Source: Parvibaculum sp049303435 (GTDB lineage Bacteria > Pseudomonadota > Alphaproteobacteria > Parvibaculales > Parvibaculaceae). Taken from it: DNA of 31,452 nt. The stretch's first letter is position 1, and each line of letters begins with the position of its first letter. The DNA is taken from the NCBI GenBank assembly GCA_049303435.1, contig JBAQNC010000150.1, positions 1-31,452 of the forward strand, written 5' to 3'. The notes under the pieces were generated by a model. That model saw only the letters and a program-made list of their open reading frames with translations, made no database searches and was not told where the DNA came from. This document shows positions 23,287 to 31,452 of the stretch, one piece after another. The position numbers and the translations under genes are program-made.

Positions 23287-24366
23287 ATGTCTCAGGTAGT
23301 CGAGAATTTTGTCGTTTCGCGCAAGGATTTGCGGGCGCACAAGATGGTCGAAACGACGCTGCCCGATCTGGGCGACGGCGAGATACTTGTGAAGGTCGAC
23401 AGATACGCCTTCACGTCGAACAACGTCACCTACGCCGCCTTTGGCGAGGCGATGCAATATTGGGATTTCTTTCCCGCGCCCGAAGGCTATGGCCGTATCC
23501 CCGTCTGGGGTTTTGGCGATGTCGTGGCGTCGAAATGCGATGGCATCGCGGTGGGCGAGCGCATCTATGGCTATCTGGCCATGTCGAGCCATGTGGTGCT
23601 GAAGGTGGATCGCGTGAAGCCGCAGGGTTTCGTCGAGGTCTCGCCGCACCGCTCGCATCTGGCGCTCGTCTATAATCAGTACACGCGCGTCGCCAACGAT
23701 CCGACTTACGACAAGGCGCGCGAGGATGAGCAATGCCTGCTCGGGCCGCTGTTCAAGACCGCCTTCTTCATCGACGATCTCATCGCGGATAATGATTTCT
23801 TCGGTGCGAAAGCCGTCGTGCTCTCAAGCGCGTCGAGCAAGACCGCGCTCGGCACGGCCTTCCTTCTGGCGCAGCATCCCGGCATCGAGGTCATCGGCCT
23901 CACCTCGCCGGGCAACAAGGCTTTCGTTGAAGGCACGGGCTATTACGATTGTGTCGTGACCTATGATGCGATTTCAACGATCCCGGCGGACCTGCCGGTG
24001 GTCTTCGTTGATATGGCGGGCAATGCCGAGGTCATTACCAATCTGCACAATCATTTTCGCGACGCGATGAAATATAGCTGTGTCGTCGGCGGCACCCATT
24101 GGGAGGCGCGCGGTGTCGAGAAAGCCCTGCCGGGGCCCAAGCCCGTCTTCTTCTTCGCGCCGACGCAGATCGCCAAGCGCACGAAGGACTGGGGTCCGGG
24201 CGGCATCGAGCAGCGCTATGGAGCCAAGTGGCAGGCGTTTCTCAAATCGGTCGATCAATGGATGAAAGTCGTGCCCGGTCGTGGACCTGCCGATATCGAG
24301 CATGTCTATCTCGACATGCTCGATGGTCGCGTACACCCGCAGGAAGGCCACATGCTTTCGCTCTAA
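23287..24366 (+). CDS. DUF2855 family protein
   Basis: A 359-residue protein of the DUF2855 family. It is distantly like medium-chain dehydrogenases: an N-terminal GroES-like part (LPDLGDGEILVKVDRYAFTSNNVTY… VWGFGDVVASKCDGIAVGERIYGYL) and a C-terminal Rossmann-like part (AVVLSSASSKTALGTAF, about 178-194). The usual Gly-rich NAD motif is replaced by SSASSKTA and there are no structural zinc cysteines. A role as oxidoreductase acting on a small or lipid substrate is inference; no member's reaction is known to me. ATG 23287 is preceded by GGAGAGGGAAG, a good ribosome site. The stop overlaps the stop region of the convergent gene by 4 nt. Confidence 0.85.
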   Translation: MSQVVENFVVSRKDLRAHKMVETTLPDLGDGEILVKVDRYAFTSNNVTYAAFGEAMQYWDFFPAPEGYGRIPVWGFGDVVASKCDGIAVGERIYGYLAMSSHVVLKVDRVKPQGFVEVSPHRSHLALVYNQYTRVANDPTYDKAREDEQCLLGPLFKTAFFIDDLIADNDFFGAKAVVLSSASSKTALGTAFLLAQHPGIEVIGLTSPGNKAFVEGTGYYDCVVTYDAISTIPADLPVVFVDMAGNAEVITNLHNHFRDAMKYSCVVGGTHWEARGVEKALPGPKPVFFFAPTQIAKRTKDWGPGGIEQRYGAKWQAFLKSVDQWMKVVPGRGPADIEHVYLDMLDGRVHPQEGHMLSL

Positions 24367-25046
24367 TGCACCAGCATCAGCAGCAGGCTGATGCCCAGCA
24401 GGCATTGCCCGACGTAATAGGTGATCCAGACGATGGGTCCGCGTGCAGGCACGGGACGCGCAAACTTGTTCACGGCGATGACGGCGTCGGAAAAAACGAA
24501 GAGCAATGCGCCGAGCCCCGTCAGCGGGTTTGGCATGGTGAGCGCCGCAAAAGCCATGGCCGAGATCACGCCCATATAGGCCCAGACCGGTACCTTGTAG
24601 GCTCCGAGCTTCGGCGTCAGCCAGACGCATGTGCCGCCGGATATGAAAAGCAGCGCTGCCATGCCGGCCATTTGCAGGGTGGAGGGCGCGCCCATATGCG
24701 GCGCCATCACCACGAGATAGAAAATATGTCCGACAAGGAAGGCGATGAGTCCGCGTTTGAAATTGATCGTGTCGTCCTTGAGCGACAGGAAGAAGTCGCC
24801 AAGACTGCCGAAAGCGAGCGCCAGCGTCAGCGCGACGAGAGCGAGCATCGGTCCGTCGCCGAGGCTCAGCAGAGGCAGCGGCGCCAGCGCGCTCACCGAA
24901 ATCGTTTTCAGGATGGTGCGCAGCGTGTCGGCCGGATGGCTTTCGATCATCTGATAGCCGGTGGCGGTCAGCAGCGAGATCGCCAGCAGCGTCCAGCGCA
25001 GACCATCCAGCTGGTCGCCCATCGCGAAAATTTCCATCGGCATCAT
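24363..25046 (-). CDS. Lysoplasmalogenase (YhhN/TMEM86 family)
   Basis: A 227-residue integral membrane protein with about seven or eight hydrophobic helices. Family motifs include LKTISVSALAPLPLL, FGSLGDFFLSL (the conserved Gly-Asp of YhhN proteins), FLVGHIFYL and the C-terminal LLFVFSDAVIAVNKF and ITYYVGQCLL. Family members hydrolyse the vinyl-ether bond of lysoplasmalogens; that activity has not been shown for most bacterial copies. The start ATG overlaps the stop of the upstream flavoprotein gene (ATGA at 25043-25046), with GGAGG (complement of 25051-25055) as ribosome site. The downstream end overlaps the DUF2855 gene convergently. Confidence 0.85.
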   Translation of the reverse strand: MMPMEIFAMGDQLDGLRWTLLAISLLTATGYQMIESHPADTLRTILKTISVSALAPLPLLSLGDGPMLALVALTLALAFGSLGDFFLSLKDDTINFKRGLIAFLVGHIFYLVVMAPHMGAPSTLQMAGMAALLFISGGTCVWLTPKLGAYKVPVWAYMGVISAMAFAALTMPNPLTGLGALLFVFSDAVIAVNKFARPVPARGPIVWITYYVGQCLLGISLLLMLVH

Positions 25047-26263
25047 TTTTCCTCCAGCCAGTTCGCTGCGCCTGTTCCCGCAGCTTTCCCCGTTGCAAAA
25101 CAGGCGGTCAGCAGATAGCCGCCCGTCGGTGCTTCCCAGTCAAGCATTTCGCCCGCGCAAAAGACGCCGGGCAATGCGCGTAGCATGAAGTGTTCGCCGA
25201 TGGCGTCAAGCCGCACGCCGCCCGCGCTCGAAATGGCTTCGGCGATGGGTCGGGTCGCGACAAGTGTCAGCGGCAGTGCCTTGATGCCCTGCGCCAGCGC
25301 TTCCATGTCATTGAATGTTTCTTTCGGCAGGCACTCGCGCAGCAGTGCCGCCTTGATCCCGTCCAGTCCGGTCACCTTGCGCAGGTAATTGGCGAAGGAG
25401 GACTTGTCGCGCGGGCGCGAGAGATTGCCGCGCAGTCGGTCGAGACTTCGGTCCGGCGTCAGGTCCAGCAATAATATGGCCTGTCCGTCGCGTTCGATTG
25501 CATTGCGGAGCGCTGCCGAGAGGTGATAGATGCCGCTGCCTTCGACGCCTGTTGTCGTGACGATGAATTCGCCGCGATGCGTCTCGCCTTCAAAGCCCAA
25601 TGTGACGGACTTCACGGGCGCGCCGGGAAAGCGCTCGCTGATGAAAGGCGTCCAGTTGACGTCGAAGCCGCAATTGGCGGGCTGGAAGGGAGCGATTTCC
25701 ACGCCGCGTTCCGCCAGCCACGTCGCCCACGCAGCGTCCGACCCCAGTTGCGGCCAGCTTGCGCCGCCCAGCGCCAGCACGGTCGCATCGGCCTTGAAAA
25801 TGGTTTCGCCCTCGCGCGTTTCGAATTTCAGCGCGCCGTCTTGCGCCCAGCCTTGCCAGCGGTGGCGTACATGGGTTGTGAGCCCTCCGTCGCGCAGGCG
25901 CTTCAGCCAATGGCGCAGCAGTGGCGCGGCCTTGAAGTCGGTCGGGAAGATGCGTCCTGAGGATCCTGTAAATGTCTCGATACCGAGGCCTTGCGCCCAG
26001 TGGCGAATGTCATCCGGCGTGAAGTGGTCCAGCGCGGACCGCAATCTGGCATTGGCGTCACCGAAGCGGGTGACGAACGCAGCATAGTCTTCCGAATGGG
26101 TCAGATTGAGCCCGCTCTTGCCCGCCATCAGGAATTTGCGGCCAAGCGAGGGCATGGCGTCGAAGAGGTGCGGGCGGCGCCCGCAAGCGATCAGCGCTTC
26201 GGCGGCCATCAGGCCTGCCGGTCCGCCGCCGATAATGGCCACCTCTTTTGTCGATATCGCCAA
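25043..26263 (-). CDS. FAD-dependent oxidoreductase, HI0933/YhiN family (PP_4765-type flavoprotein)
   Basis: A 406-residue flavoprotein. N-terminal FAD-binding motif IIGGGPAGLMAAEAL (10-24), then the HI0933-like signature GRKFLMAGKSGLNLTHSE, and a second dinucleotide-site motif ATVLALGGASWPQLGSDA. Near the C-terminus GVRLDAIGEHFMLRALPGVFCAGEMLDWEAPTGGY completes the FAD domain. This matches the uncharacterised flavoprotein group named after PP_4765. The reaction is unknown; relatives with this fold act on RNA or are of unknown role. The start is TTG at 26263-26261, supported by GGAG seven bases upstream and by the normal N-terminus; a GTG at codon 8 would cut into the first FAD strand. Coupled to the lysoplasmalogenase gene. 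Confidence 0.87.
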   Translation of the reverse strand: MAISTKEVAIIGGGPAGLMAAEALIACGRRPHLFDAMPSLGRKFLMAGKSGLNLTHSEDYAAFVTRFGDANARLRSALDHFTPDDIRHWAQGLGIETFTGSSGRIFPTDFKAAPLLRHWLKRLRDGGLTTHVRHRWQGWAQDGALKFETREGETIFKADATVLALGGASWPQLGSDAAWATWLAERGVEIAPFQPANCGFDVNWTPFISERFPGAPVKSVTLGFEGETHRGEFIVTTTGVEGSGIYHLSAALRNAIERDGQAILLLDLTPDRSLDRLRGNLSRPRDKSSFANYLRKVTGLDGIKAALLRECLPKETFNDMEALAQGIKALPLTLVATRPIAEAISSAGGVRLDAIGEHFMLRALPGVFCAGEMLDWEAPTGGYLLTACFATGKAAGTGAANWLEEK

Positions 26264-26270
26264 ACTTCTA

Positions 26271-26274
26271 CTCC
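26271..26274 (-). promoter_or_regulatory. Ribosome binding site GGAG supporting a TTG start
   Basis: On the minus strand GGAG (complement of 26271-26274) lies seven bases before TTG (26263-26261). No ATG or GTG occurs in frame just upstream. The 109-nt divergent gap to the carboxylase gene must hold promoters for both directions, but I cannot name one. Confidence 0.55.
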
Positions 26275-26372
26275 AATCGGGCCTATTCGCACCTGGGCCC
26301 TTCTCTTCACGGCCCCACGCGGTCTAACCTGTCGTCAATCAAAATTCAAAACAAGCCGATCCCGGGAGCGTT

Positions 26373-29300
26373 ATGACTATCACCCATTTGCTGATCGCCA
26401 ATAGAGGCGAAATCGCCATCCGTATTGCGCGCGCCGCCGCCGACCTCGGCATCGCCACCGCATCGGTCTATTCCGAAGACGACGCCATGTCGCTCCACAC
26501 CCGCGTCAGCGACGATGCCCATGCGCTGATAGGCCATGGCGCGGCGGCCTATCTCGACATCGCGCAGATCGTTGCCGCCGCGAAAGAAGCAAAATGCGAC
26601 GCGATCCATCCCGGCTACGGTTTTCTTTCGGAGAACGCCGATTTTGCGCGCGCCTGCGCCAAGGCGGGCATCACCTTCGTCGGTCCCCATGTCGAGGCGC
26701 TTGAGCTTTTCGGCGACAAGATCAAGGCCAAGGCCTTGGCGAAAAAGGTGGGCGTGGCTCTGCTGCCGGGCACGCAGGGCGCGACTTCGCTTGAAGAGGC
26801 GCGTCAGTTCTTTGCCGATCACGGTCCGATGATGATCAAGGCGGTCGCCGGTGGCGGCGGTCGCGGCATGCGGCCCGTGCGCGATGCGGCCTCCGTGGAT
26901 GAGGCCTATGCGCGTTGTCAGTCCGAAGCCAAGGCGGCCTTTGGGTCCGGTGATGTCTATATCGAAAAGCTCATCGAACATGCCCGCCATGTCGAAGTGC
27001 AGATCGTCGGCGACGCCACGGGCGCGATCATTCATCTCCATGAGCGCGAATGTTCCGCCCAGCGTCGCAACCAGAAGCTTGTCGAGATCGCGCCGAGCCC
27101 CTCGCTCACGCCCGCGCTTCGCGAGGCCCTGACCGGCGCCGCCGTGAAGCTCGCGAGCGCGGCGAAATACGACAATCTCGGCACCTTCGAATTTCTCGTC
27201 GATGCCGACGATATGAAGACCTTCGCCTTCATCGAGGCCAATCCGCGCCTCCAGGTCGAGCATACGGTGACGGAAGAAATAACCGGCGTCGATCTCGTGC
27301 AGACGCAGTTGCAGATTGCCGGCGGCGCGAGCCTTTCATCGCTCGGTCTCACACAGGCCTCCGTTCCGGCCCCGCGTGGCTATGCGATCCAGCTTCGCGT
27401 CAACATGGAAACGATGGACGCGACGGGCAACGCGAAACCCGCTGGCGGCACGCTCGCCGTCTTCGAGCCGCCGTCGGGTCCGGGTCTGCGCGTCGACACA
27501 TTCGGCTATGCGGGCTATCGCACGTCGCCCAGTTTCGACTCGCTGCTTGCCAAGCTCATCGTGCATTCGCCGTCGGCCAATTATGCCGACGCCGTGCGTC
27601 GCGCCTCGCGCGCGCTCAGCGAATTCCGTATCGAGGGTGTCACCACCAATATCTCCTTCCTGCGCTCGCTCGTCGCGCATGAAGCCTTTGTCAAAAACGC
27701 CATCACCACGCGCTTCATCGAGGCCCATGCAGGCGAACTCTTTGCTACGCCCGCTGACGAGACGCATCGCTATTTCGCCAGCAGCAGCGATGGCGGCGTC
27801 AAGGACGACAACACGCATATCAAGGGTCCGGCAAACTCTTCGCCGATCGGCGCCCCCATGCAGGGCAAGGTCGTCAACATCGAGGTCGCTGACGGCGACA
27901 CGGTGCATGCGGGCCAGCAGATCGCCGTGCTCGAAGCCATGAAGATGGAACATCTCGTCACCTCGGATGTCAGCGGCATCGTCCGTCTCGTCGCCGCTGT
28001 GCCGGGCGAAGTCCTGTTCGAAGGCCAGCCGCTCGTCTTCATTGAGGAGAGCGATGTCGGTGAAGGACAAGCGGTGGCCGTGGTGGAGGTCGATCTTGAT
28101 TATGTGCGGCCCGATCTCGCCGAAGTTCAGGCGCGGATCAATTCCGGTCTCGATGAATCCCGTCCCGATGCCGTGGCCCGGCGTCGCAAGACCAACCAGC
28201 GCACGGCGCGCGAGAATATCGCCGATCTTTGTGACGAAGACAGCTTCATCGAATATGGCTCGATGATGCTGGCGGCCCAGCGTCGGCGTCGTCCGATGGA
28301 CGAGTTGATGAAGATGAGCCCGGCGGACGGCATGATCGCGGGTTTCGGCTCCATCAATGGCGCGCATTTCGACGAGGAGAAATCCCGCGCGTTGGTTCTC
28401 TCTTATGACTACACCGTCTTTGCGGGCACGCAGGGCGCGATGAACCACAAGAAGAAGGATCGCGTCTTTCACCTCGCCGAAAAGTGGAAGACGCCCATCG
28501 TCTTCTTCACAGAAGGCGGCGGCGGGCGTCCGGGCGACACGGATGCGCTGGGCGTCGCCGGTCTCGATACGCCGAGCTTCCTCGACTATGCACGCATGTC
28601 GGGTCTGGTGCCGCGCGTCGGCATCAATTCCGGTCGCTGTTTTGCGGGCAATGCGGCGCTGCTGGGCTCATCCGATGTCATCATCGCGACGCAGAATTCC
28701 AACATCGGCATGGGCGGTCCCGCCATGATCGAGGGCGGCGGGCTTGGCGTCTTCACGCCGGAGGAAGTCGGCCCCGTCTCCGTGCAGGCGCCCAATGGCG
28801 TCATCGACATTCTTGTCGAGGATGAAATCGAGGCGGTTGCGGCAGCGAAGAAATATCTCTCCTACTTCCAGGGCAACACGAAAGACTGGACGGCAGGCGA
28901 CCAGCGTCTGCTGCGTCATCTGATCCCCGAAAACCGTCTGCGTATCTATGACATCCGCACGGTCATCGAGGCGCTTTGCGATACGGGCTCCGTGCTCGAA
29001 TTGCGCCGTGATTTCGGCCACGGCATGATCACCGCCTTCGTGCGCATCGAAGGCCGTCCGATGGGCTTGATCGCCAACAACCCGACGCATCTGGCGGGCG
29101 CGATCGACGGCGATGGCGCGGACAAGGCGTCGCGCTTCATGCAGCTTTGCGATGCTTTCGGCATCCCCATCCTGTCGCTCTGCGACACGCCGGGCTTCAT
29201 GGTCGGGCCGGATGCGGAAAAGACCGCGCTCGTGCGTCGCGTCAGCCGCATGTTTGTCACGGCGGGTTCCATGACGGTGCCGATGTTCACCGTCGTCCTG

Positions 29301-29660
29301 CGCAAGGGTTATGGTCTCGGCGCGCAGGGCATGGCGGGCGGCAGTTTCCATGCGCCTTTCTTTATCATCTCATGGCCGACCGGCGAGTTCGGCGGCATGG
29401 GGCTCGAAGGCGCGGTGCGGCTCGGCTATCGCAAGGAAATGGAAGCGATCACGGACCTCATTGAACAGAAGAAGTTCTTTGACGAAAAGGTCGCGCGTTC
29501 CTACGAACACGGCAAGGCGACGAATATGGCCGCCTTCCTCGAAATCGACGCCGTCATCGACCCCGTCGAGACGCGCCGCTGGATCATGCGCGGCTTGAAG
29601 TCCGTGCCTCCCGCCACAATGGGCGAAGGCAAACGCCGCAGCTTTGTTGACACTTGGTAA
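26373..29660 (+). CDS. Single-chain acyl-CoA carboxylase (biotin carboxylase–BCCP–carboxyltransferase fusion)
   Basis: A 1095-residue fusion carrying all activities of an acetyl/propionyl-type acyl-CoA carboxylase. It contains biotin carboxylase (1-450; IANRGEIAIRIARAA, HPGYGFLSENADF, KAVAGGGGRGMR, EANPRLQVEHTVTEE), the biotin carrier (about 487-560; VLEAMKMEHL, biotinyl Lys 524), then a carboxyltransferase joining beta-like (GGGRPGD…, GNAALLGSSDVIIAT) and alpha-like halves (LCDTPGFMVGPDAEKTALVRR, GYGLGAQGMAGG). Most bacteria encode these on two or more genes. Start ATG 26373 has GGGAGCG upstream. Following genes for an acyl-CoA dehydrogenase and a crotonase suggest catabolism of a branched or unusual acyl-CoA. 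The acyl substrate is not readable from the sequence. Its N-terminal half is paralogous to the guanidine carboxylase at 4119. Confidence 0.9.
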   Translation: MTITHLLIANRGEIAIRIARAAADLGIATASVYSEDDAMSLHTRVSDDAHALIGHGAAAYLDIAQIVAAAKEAKCDAIHPGYGFLSENADFARACAKAGITFVGPHVEALELFGDKIKAKALAKKVGVALLPGTQGATSLEEARQFFADHGPMMIKAVAGGGGRGMRPVRDAASVDEAYARCQSEAKAAFGSGDVYIEKLIEHARHVEVQIVGDATGAIIHLHERECSAQRRNQKLVEIAPSPSLTPALREALTGAAVKLASAAKYDNLGTFEFLVDADDMKTFAFIEANPRLQVEHTVTEEITGVDLVQTQLQIAGGASLSSLGLTQASVPAPRGYAIQLRVNMETMDATGNAKPAGGTLAVFEPPSGPGLRVDTFGYAGYRTSPSFDSLLAKLIVHSPSANYADAVRRASRALSEFRIEGVTTNISFLRSLVAHEAFVKNAITTRFIEAHAGELFATPADETHRYFASSSDGGVKDDNTHIKGPANSSPIGAPMQGKVVNIEVADGDTVHAGQQIAVLEAMKMEHLVTSDVSGIVRLVAAVPGEVLFEGQPLVFIEESDVGEGQAVAVVEVDLDYVRPDLAEVQARINSGLDESRPDAVARRRKTNQRTARENIADLCDEDSFIEYGSMMLAAQRRRRPMDELMKMSPADGMIAGFGSINGAHFDEEKSRALVLSYDYTVFAGTQGAMNHKKKDRVFHLAEKWKTPIVFFTEGGGGRPGDTDALGVAGLDTPSFLDYARMSGLVPRVGINSGRCFAGNAALLGSSDVIIATQNSNIGMGGPAMIEGGGLGVFTPEEVGPVSVQAPNGVIDILVEDEIEAVAAAKKYLSYFQGNTKDWTAGDQRLLRHLIPENRLRIYDIRTVIEALCDTGSVLELRRDFGHGMITAFVRIEGRPMGLIANNPTHLAGAIDGDGADKASRFMQLCDAFGIPILSLCDTPGFMVGPDAEKTALVRRVSRMFVTAGSMTVPMFTVVLRKGYGLGAQGMAGGSFHAPFFIISWPTGEFGGMGLEGAVRLGYRKEMEAITDLIEQKKFFDEKVARSYEHGKATNMAAFLEIDAVIDPVETRRWIMRGLKSVPPATMGEGKRRSFVDTW

Positions 29661-29672
29661 AGGGAGCATCAA

Positions 29673-30839
29673 ATGGATTTTGAACTCAACGAAGATCACC
29701 GCATGTTGAAAGATCTCGTCGCACGTTTCGTGCGTGACGAGTTGATGCCGCTTGAGGCGAAGGTGCTGGCCCGCGATGCGGCGGGCGAGGGCGCGCGGAT
29801 CACGCCTGAGGAAAAAGCGAAGATCGATGCGCGCACCAGGGAGCTTGGTCTCTGGGGTCTCGATGCGCCGGAAGAGATGGGCGGGGCGGATTTGCCGACG
29901 GTGGCCATGATCGGCGTCAATGAAGAGATGGGCCGCACCATCACGCCTTATGTCTTGCCGCCAGACAGCCCGAACCTGCGCATGCTGATGGCGACGGTGA
30001 ATGACGAGCAGCGCGAGAAATACCTCGAACCTTATGCGCGCGGCGAAACGATTTCCGCCATCGGCATTTCCGAACCCGGCGCGGGGGCGGATCCGGCCTC
30101 CATGATCACGCGCGCCGTGCGTGACGGCGACGACTGGGTCATCAATGGCCGCAAGATCTGGACAAGCCGCGCGGCGGAAGCCGACTTCACCATCGTCATG
30201 GCGGTGACGGACAAGGAGAAGGGCGCGCGCGGCGGCATGTCGGCCTTTCTCGTCGATGGCGACAATCCGGGCTTCAAGGTGCTGCGCCGCATTCCGATGA
30301 TCGGCGGGGCCTTCACCTATGAGGTCGCGCTTGAAGATTGCCGCGTGCCTGGCTCGCGGCTGCTCGGCGTCGAGGGGCAGGGCTTCGCGCCCATGCAGAT
30401 CAGGCTTTCGACACGGCGTCTGGAAATGGCGTCATGGTGCATCGGCATCGCCCAGCGCGCGCTCGACATGATCTGCGAATATGCGCCGCAGCGCACGACT
30501 TTCGGCGAGCCGCTGGCGCGGCGTCAGGCGGTGCAATGGTGGGTGGCGGATGCCGCCATGCGCATCAAGGCCTGCCGGTTGATGACCTATGAGACGGCGT
30601 GGAAGCTCGATCAGGGGCGCGACGTGCGCACCGATGTGTCGATGATCAAGGTCTTCGGCACGGAGATGGCCTGGGATATCGTCGATCAGGCGATGCAGAC
30701 TTTCGGCGCGATGGGCATGACCAAGGAAATGCCCTTGCAGATGATGGCGAGCCAGGTGCGCAACATGCGCATCTATGACGGGCCGTCGGAAGTGCACCGC
30801 TGGGTCATCGCGCGTGATCTGTTGAAGTTGAAGCGATGA
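29673..30839 (+). CDS. Acyl-CoA dehydrogenase (ACAD10/11-like subgroup)
   Basis: A 388-residue flavoprotein that would oxidise an acyl-CoA to a 2-enoyl-CoA and pass electrons to ETF. Seen: N-terminal helical domain, the FAD/substrate region AIGISEPGAGADPASM and INGRKIWTSRAAEADFTIVMA (about 128-175), and C-terminal helices ending in MRIYDGPSEVHRWVIARDLLK. At the place where MCAD has its catalytic Glu (YEG), this protein has Asp369 (YDG), as in the ACAD10/11-like group by my recollection. AGGGAG precedes the ATG at 29673. It lies 12 nt after the carboxylase gene, so the two are surely co-transcribed. Substrate unknown. Confidence 0.9.
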   Translation: MDFELNEDHRMLKDLVARFVRDELMPLEAKVLARDAAGEGARITPEEKAKIDARTRELGLWGLDAPEEMGGADLPTVAMIGVNEEMGRTITPYVLPPDSPNLRMLMATVNDEQREKYLEPYARGETISAIGISEPGAGADPASMITRAVRDGDDWVINGRKIWTSRAAEADFTIVMAVTDKEKGARGGMSAFLVDGDNPGFKVLRRIPMIGGAFTYEVALEDCRVPGSRLLGVEGQGFAPMQIRLSTRRLEMASWCIGIAQRALDMICEYAPQRTTFGEPLARRQAVQWWVADAAMRIKACRLMTYETAWKLDQGRDVRTDVSMIKVFGTEMAWDIVDQAMQTFGAMGMTKEMPLQMMASQVRNMRIYDGPSEVHRWVIARDLLKLKR

Positions 30840-30851
30840 TCCGGGCCTCGC

Positions 30852-30940
30852 CCTTCGAGACGCGGCTGCGCCGCTCCTCAGGGTGAGGGTCAAGTTATTC
30901 AGACCTCATCCTGAGGAGGGCCAAGAGCCCGTCTCGAAGG
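30852..30940. repeat. Composite inverted repeat (REP-like element) between acyl-CoA genes
   Basis: Outer arms CCTTCGAGACG (30852-30862) and CGTCTCGAAGG (30930-30940) are perfect complements. Inner arms CTCCTCAGGGTGAGG (30874-30888) and CCTCATCCTGAGGAG (30904-30918) pair at 14 of 15 positions, with the other a G-T. Between outer and inner arms each side has a small hairpin of its own, GCGGC-TGC-GCCGC (30862-30874) and GGC-CAAGA-GCC (30919-30929). The terminal loop is 30889-30903. The whole could fold as a cross-shaped or cloverleaf structure. Similar palindromes are scattered in intergenic regions of many alphaproteobacteria (from memory); no second copy was noticed in this window. Confidence 0.8.
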
Positions 30941-30973
30941 ATAGCCACAGAGACAAAAGAACAGGGACGAGAA

Positions 30974-31452
30974 ATGCTCGCGGAAAAATATAACGACATC
31001 ACGGCGACCGTGAAGGATCACGTCGCCGAGATCGAAATCCATGGCTTGCCGAACAATCACGTCAGCGTCGATCTCATCCGCGATCTGGCCGACGCCTTCG
31101 AGGCGGCCGACGCCGATCCGCGCGTTCGCGCCATCGTGCTTTGCACGGAAGGTAAGGTCTTCTGCGGCGGGGCCGATCTTGTGCGCCGCGACGGGCTCAT
31201 CACGGGCAAGCCGTCCAACGTCAATCCGCTTTATGTCGAGGCGGTGCGATTGTTTTCCTGCAAGACGCCGGTGGTTGCCGCCGTGCAGGGCGCAGCGATC
31301 GGCGCGGGCCTCGGCCTTGCGATGGTCGCCGATTTCCGCGTCGCCGCGCCTGAAGCGCGCTTTGCCGCGAATTTCGTCAAGCTCGGCTTTCATCCCGGTT
31401 TTGGTCTCACGCATACCTTGCCGCGCGTCATCGGCCTGCAGCAGGCCAACCT
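30974..31452 (+). CDS. Crotonase-fold (enoyl-CoA hydratase/isomerase family) protein, 3' partial
   Basis: An open frame of 159 codons running off the right edge. ATG at 30974 is preceded by AGGGA. Crotonase features: VKDHVAEIEIHGLPNNHVS, the oxyanion-hole segments FCGGADL and VQGAAIGAGLGLAM, and ADFRVAAPEARFAANFVKLGFHPGFGL. The usual catalytic 'PE.KLG' of enoyl-CoA hydratases is replaced by ANFVKLG, so the first catalytic Glu is missing; it may be an isomerase, hydrolase or other crotonase-family enzyme. It follows the carboxylase and dehydrogenase genes and is separated from them by the composite repeat, so it is a likely member of the same acyl-CoA pathway. Confidence 0.85.
   Translation, partial: MLAEKYNDITATVKDHVAEIEIHGLPNNHVSVDLIRDLADAFEAADADPRVRAIVLCTEGKVFCGGADLVRRDGLITGKPSNVNPLYVEAVRLFSCKTPVVAAVQGAAIGAGLGLAMVADFRVAAPEARFAANFVKLGFHPGFGLTHTLPRVIGLQQAN

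Noticed and set aside
27336..28472. Minus-strand open frame of 378 codons inside the acyl-CoA carboxylase
   Set aside because: No domain, and the sense strand encodes the biotin carrier and carboxyltransferase motifs.

Overview
The window reads as chromosomal DNA from an alphaproteobacterium, probably Rhizobiales-like. It is GC-rich with compact operons joined by ATGA overlaps. It carries a bactofilin, a complete liv transporter, fused biotin-dependent carboxylases, and a palindromic intergenic element whose 'CCTTCGAGACG…CTCCTCAGG' arms resemble dispersed repeats common in this class. The genus cannot be fixed from the sequence alone. I see no phage, transposase, CRISPR, tRNA or rRNA.

Layout. 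1-9565 (+): a nitrogen-scavenging operon. It has an SsuABC-like ABC transporter (binding protein cut by the window edge, permease, ATPase), two DUF1989 proteins, a 'urea carboxylase'-type enzyme and allophanate hydrolase. 9731-11485 (+): an acyl-CoA synthetase. 11492-13138 (-): a membrane-anchored glutamate-synthase-like FMN/Fe-S protein. 13396-13974 (+): a bactofilin with a C-terminal membrane helix. 14155-16847 (+): a soluble sensor histidine kinase overlapping a HerA-like ATPase. 17031-22410 (+): livH-livM-livG-livF, a small membrane protein and a lipoprotein-type binding protein. 22480-24366 (+): an unrecognised anchored protein and a DUF2855 protein. 24363-26263 (-): a lysoplasmalogenase-like membrane protein and a PP_4765-type flavoprotein. 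26373 to the end (+): a fused acyl-CoA carboxylase, an acyl-CoA dehydrogenase and a crotonase-fold protein cut by the edge.

Main discovery. The first operon would normally be labelled urea degradation, but the sequence argues for guanidine. Between the ATPase gene and the first DUF1989 gene, 2499-2558 holds two perfect hairpins, each capped by an ACGA tetraloop inside the octamer GGACGACC, followed by a Shine-Dalgarno. This is the architecture of the guanidine-II (mini-ykkC) riboswitch. Together with the paired DUF1989 genes (CgdAB-type carboxyguanidine deiminase) and an Asp in the carboxyltransferase motif TIDFTGD, the inferred route is guanidine uptake, ATP-dependent carboxylation to carboxyguanidine, deimination to allophanate, then hydrolysis to ammonia and CO2. 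The riboswitch sits in mid-operon, so it could control the catabolic genes separately from the transporter.

Other signals: a strong GC hairpin between the second DUF1989 gene and the carboxylase, an orphan terminator-like hairpin in the divergent region before the bactofilin, a possible attenuator-like set of exclusive hairpins before livH, and an elaborate inverted repeat at 30852-30940. No gene-free stretch exceeds about 260 bases.
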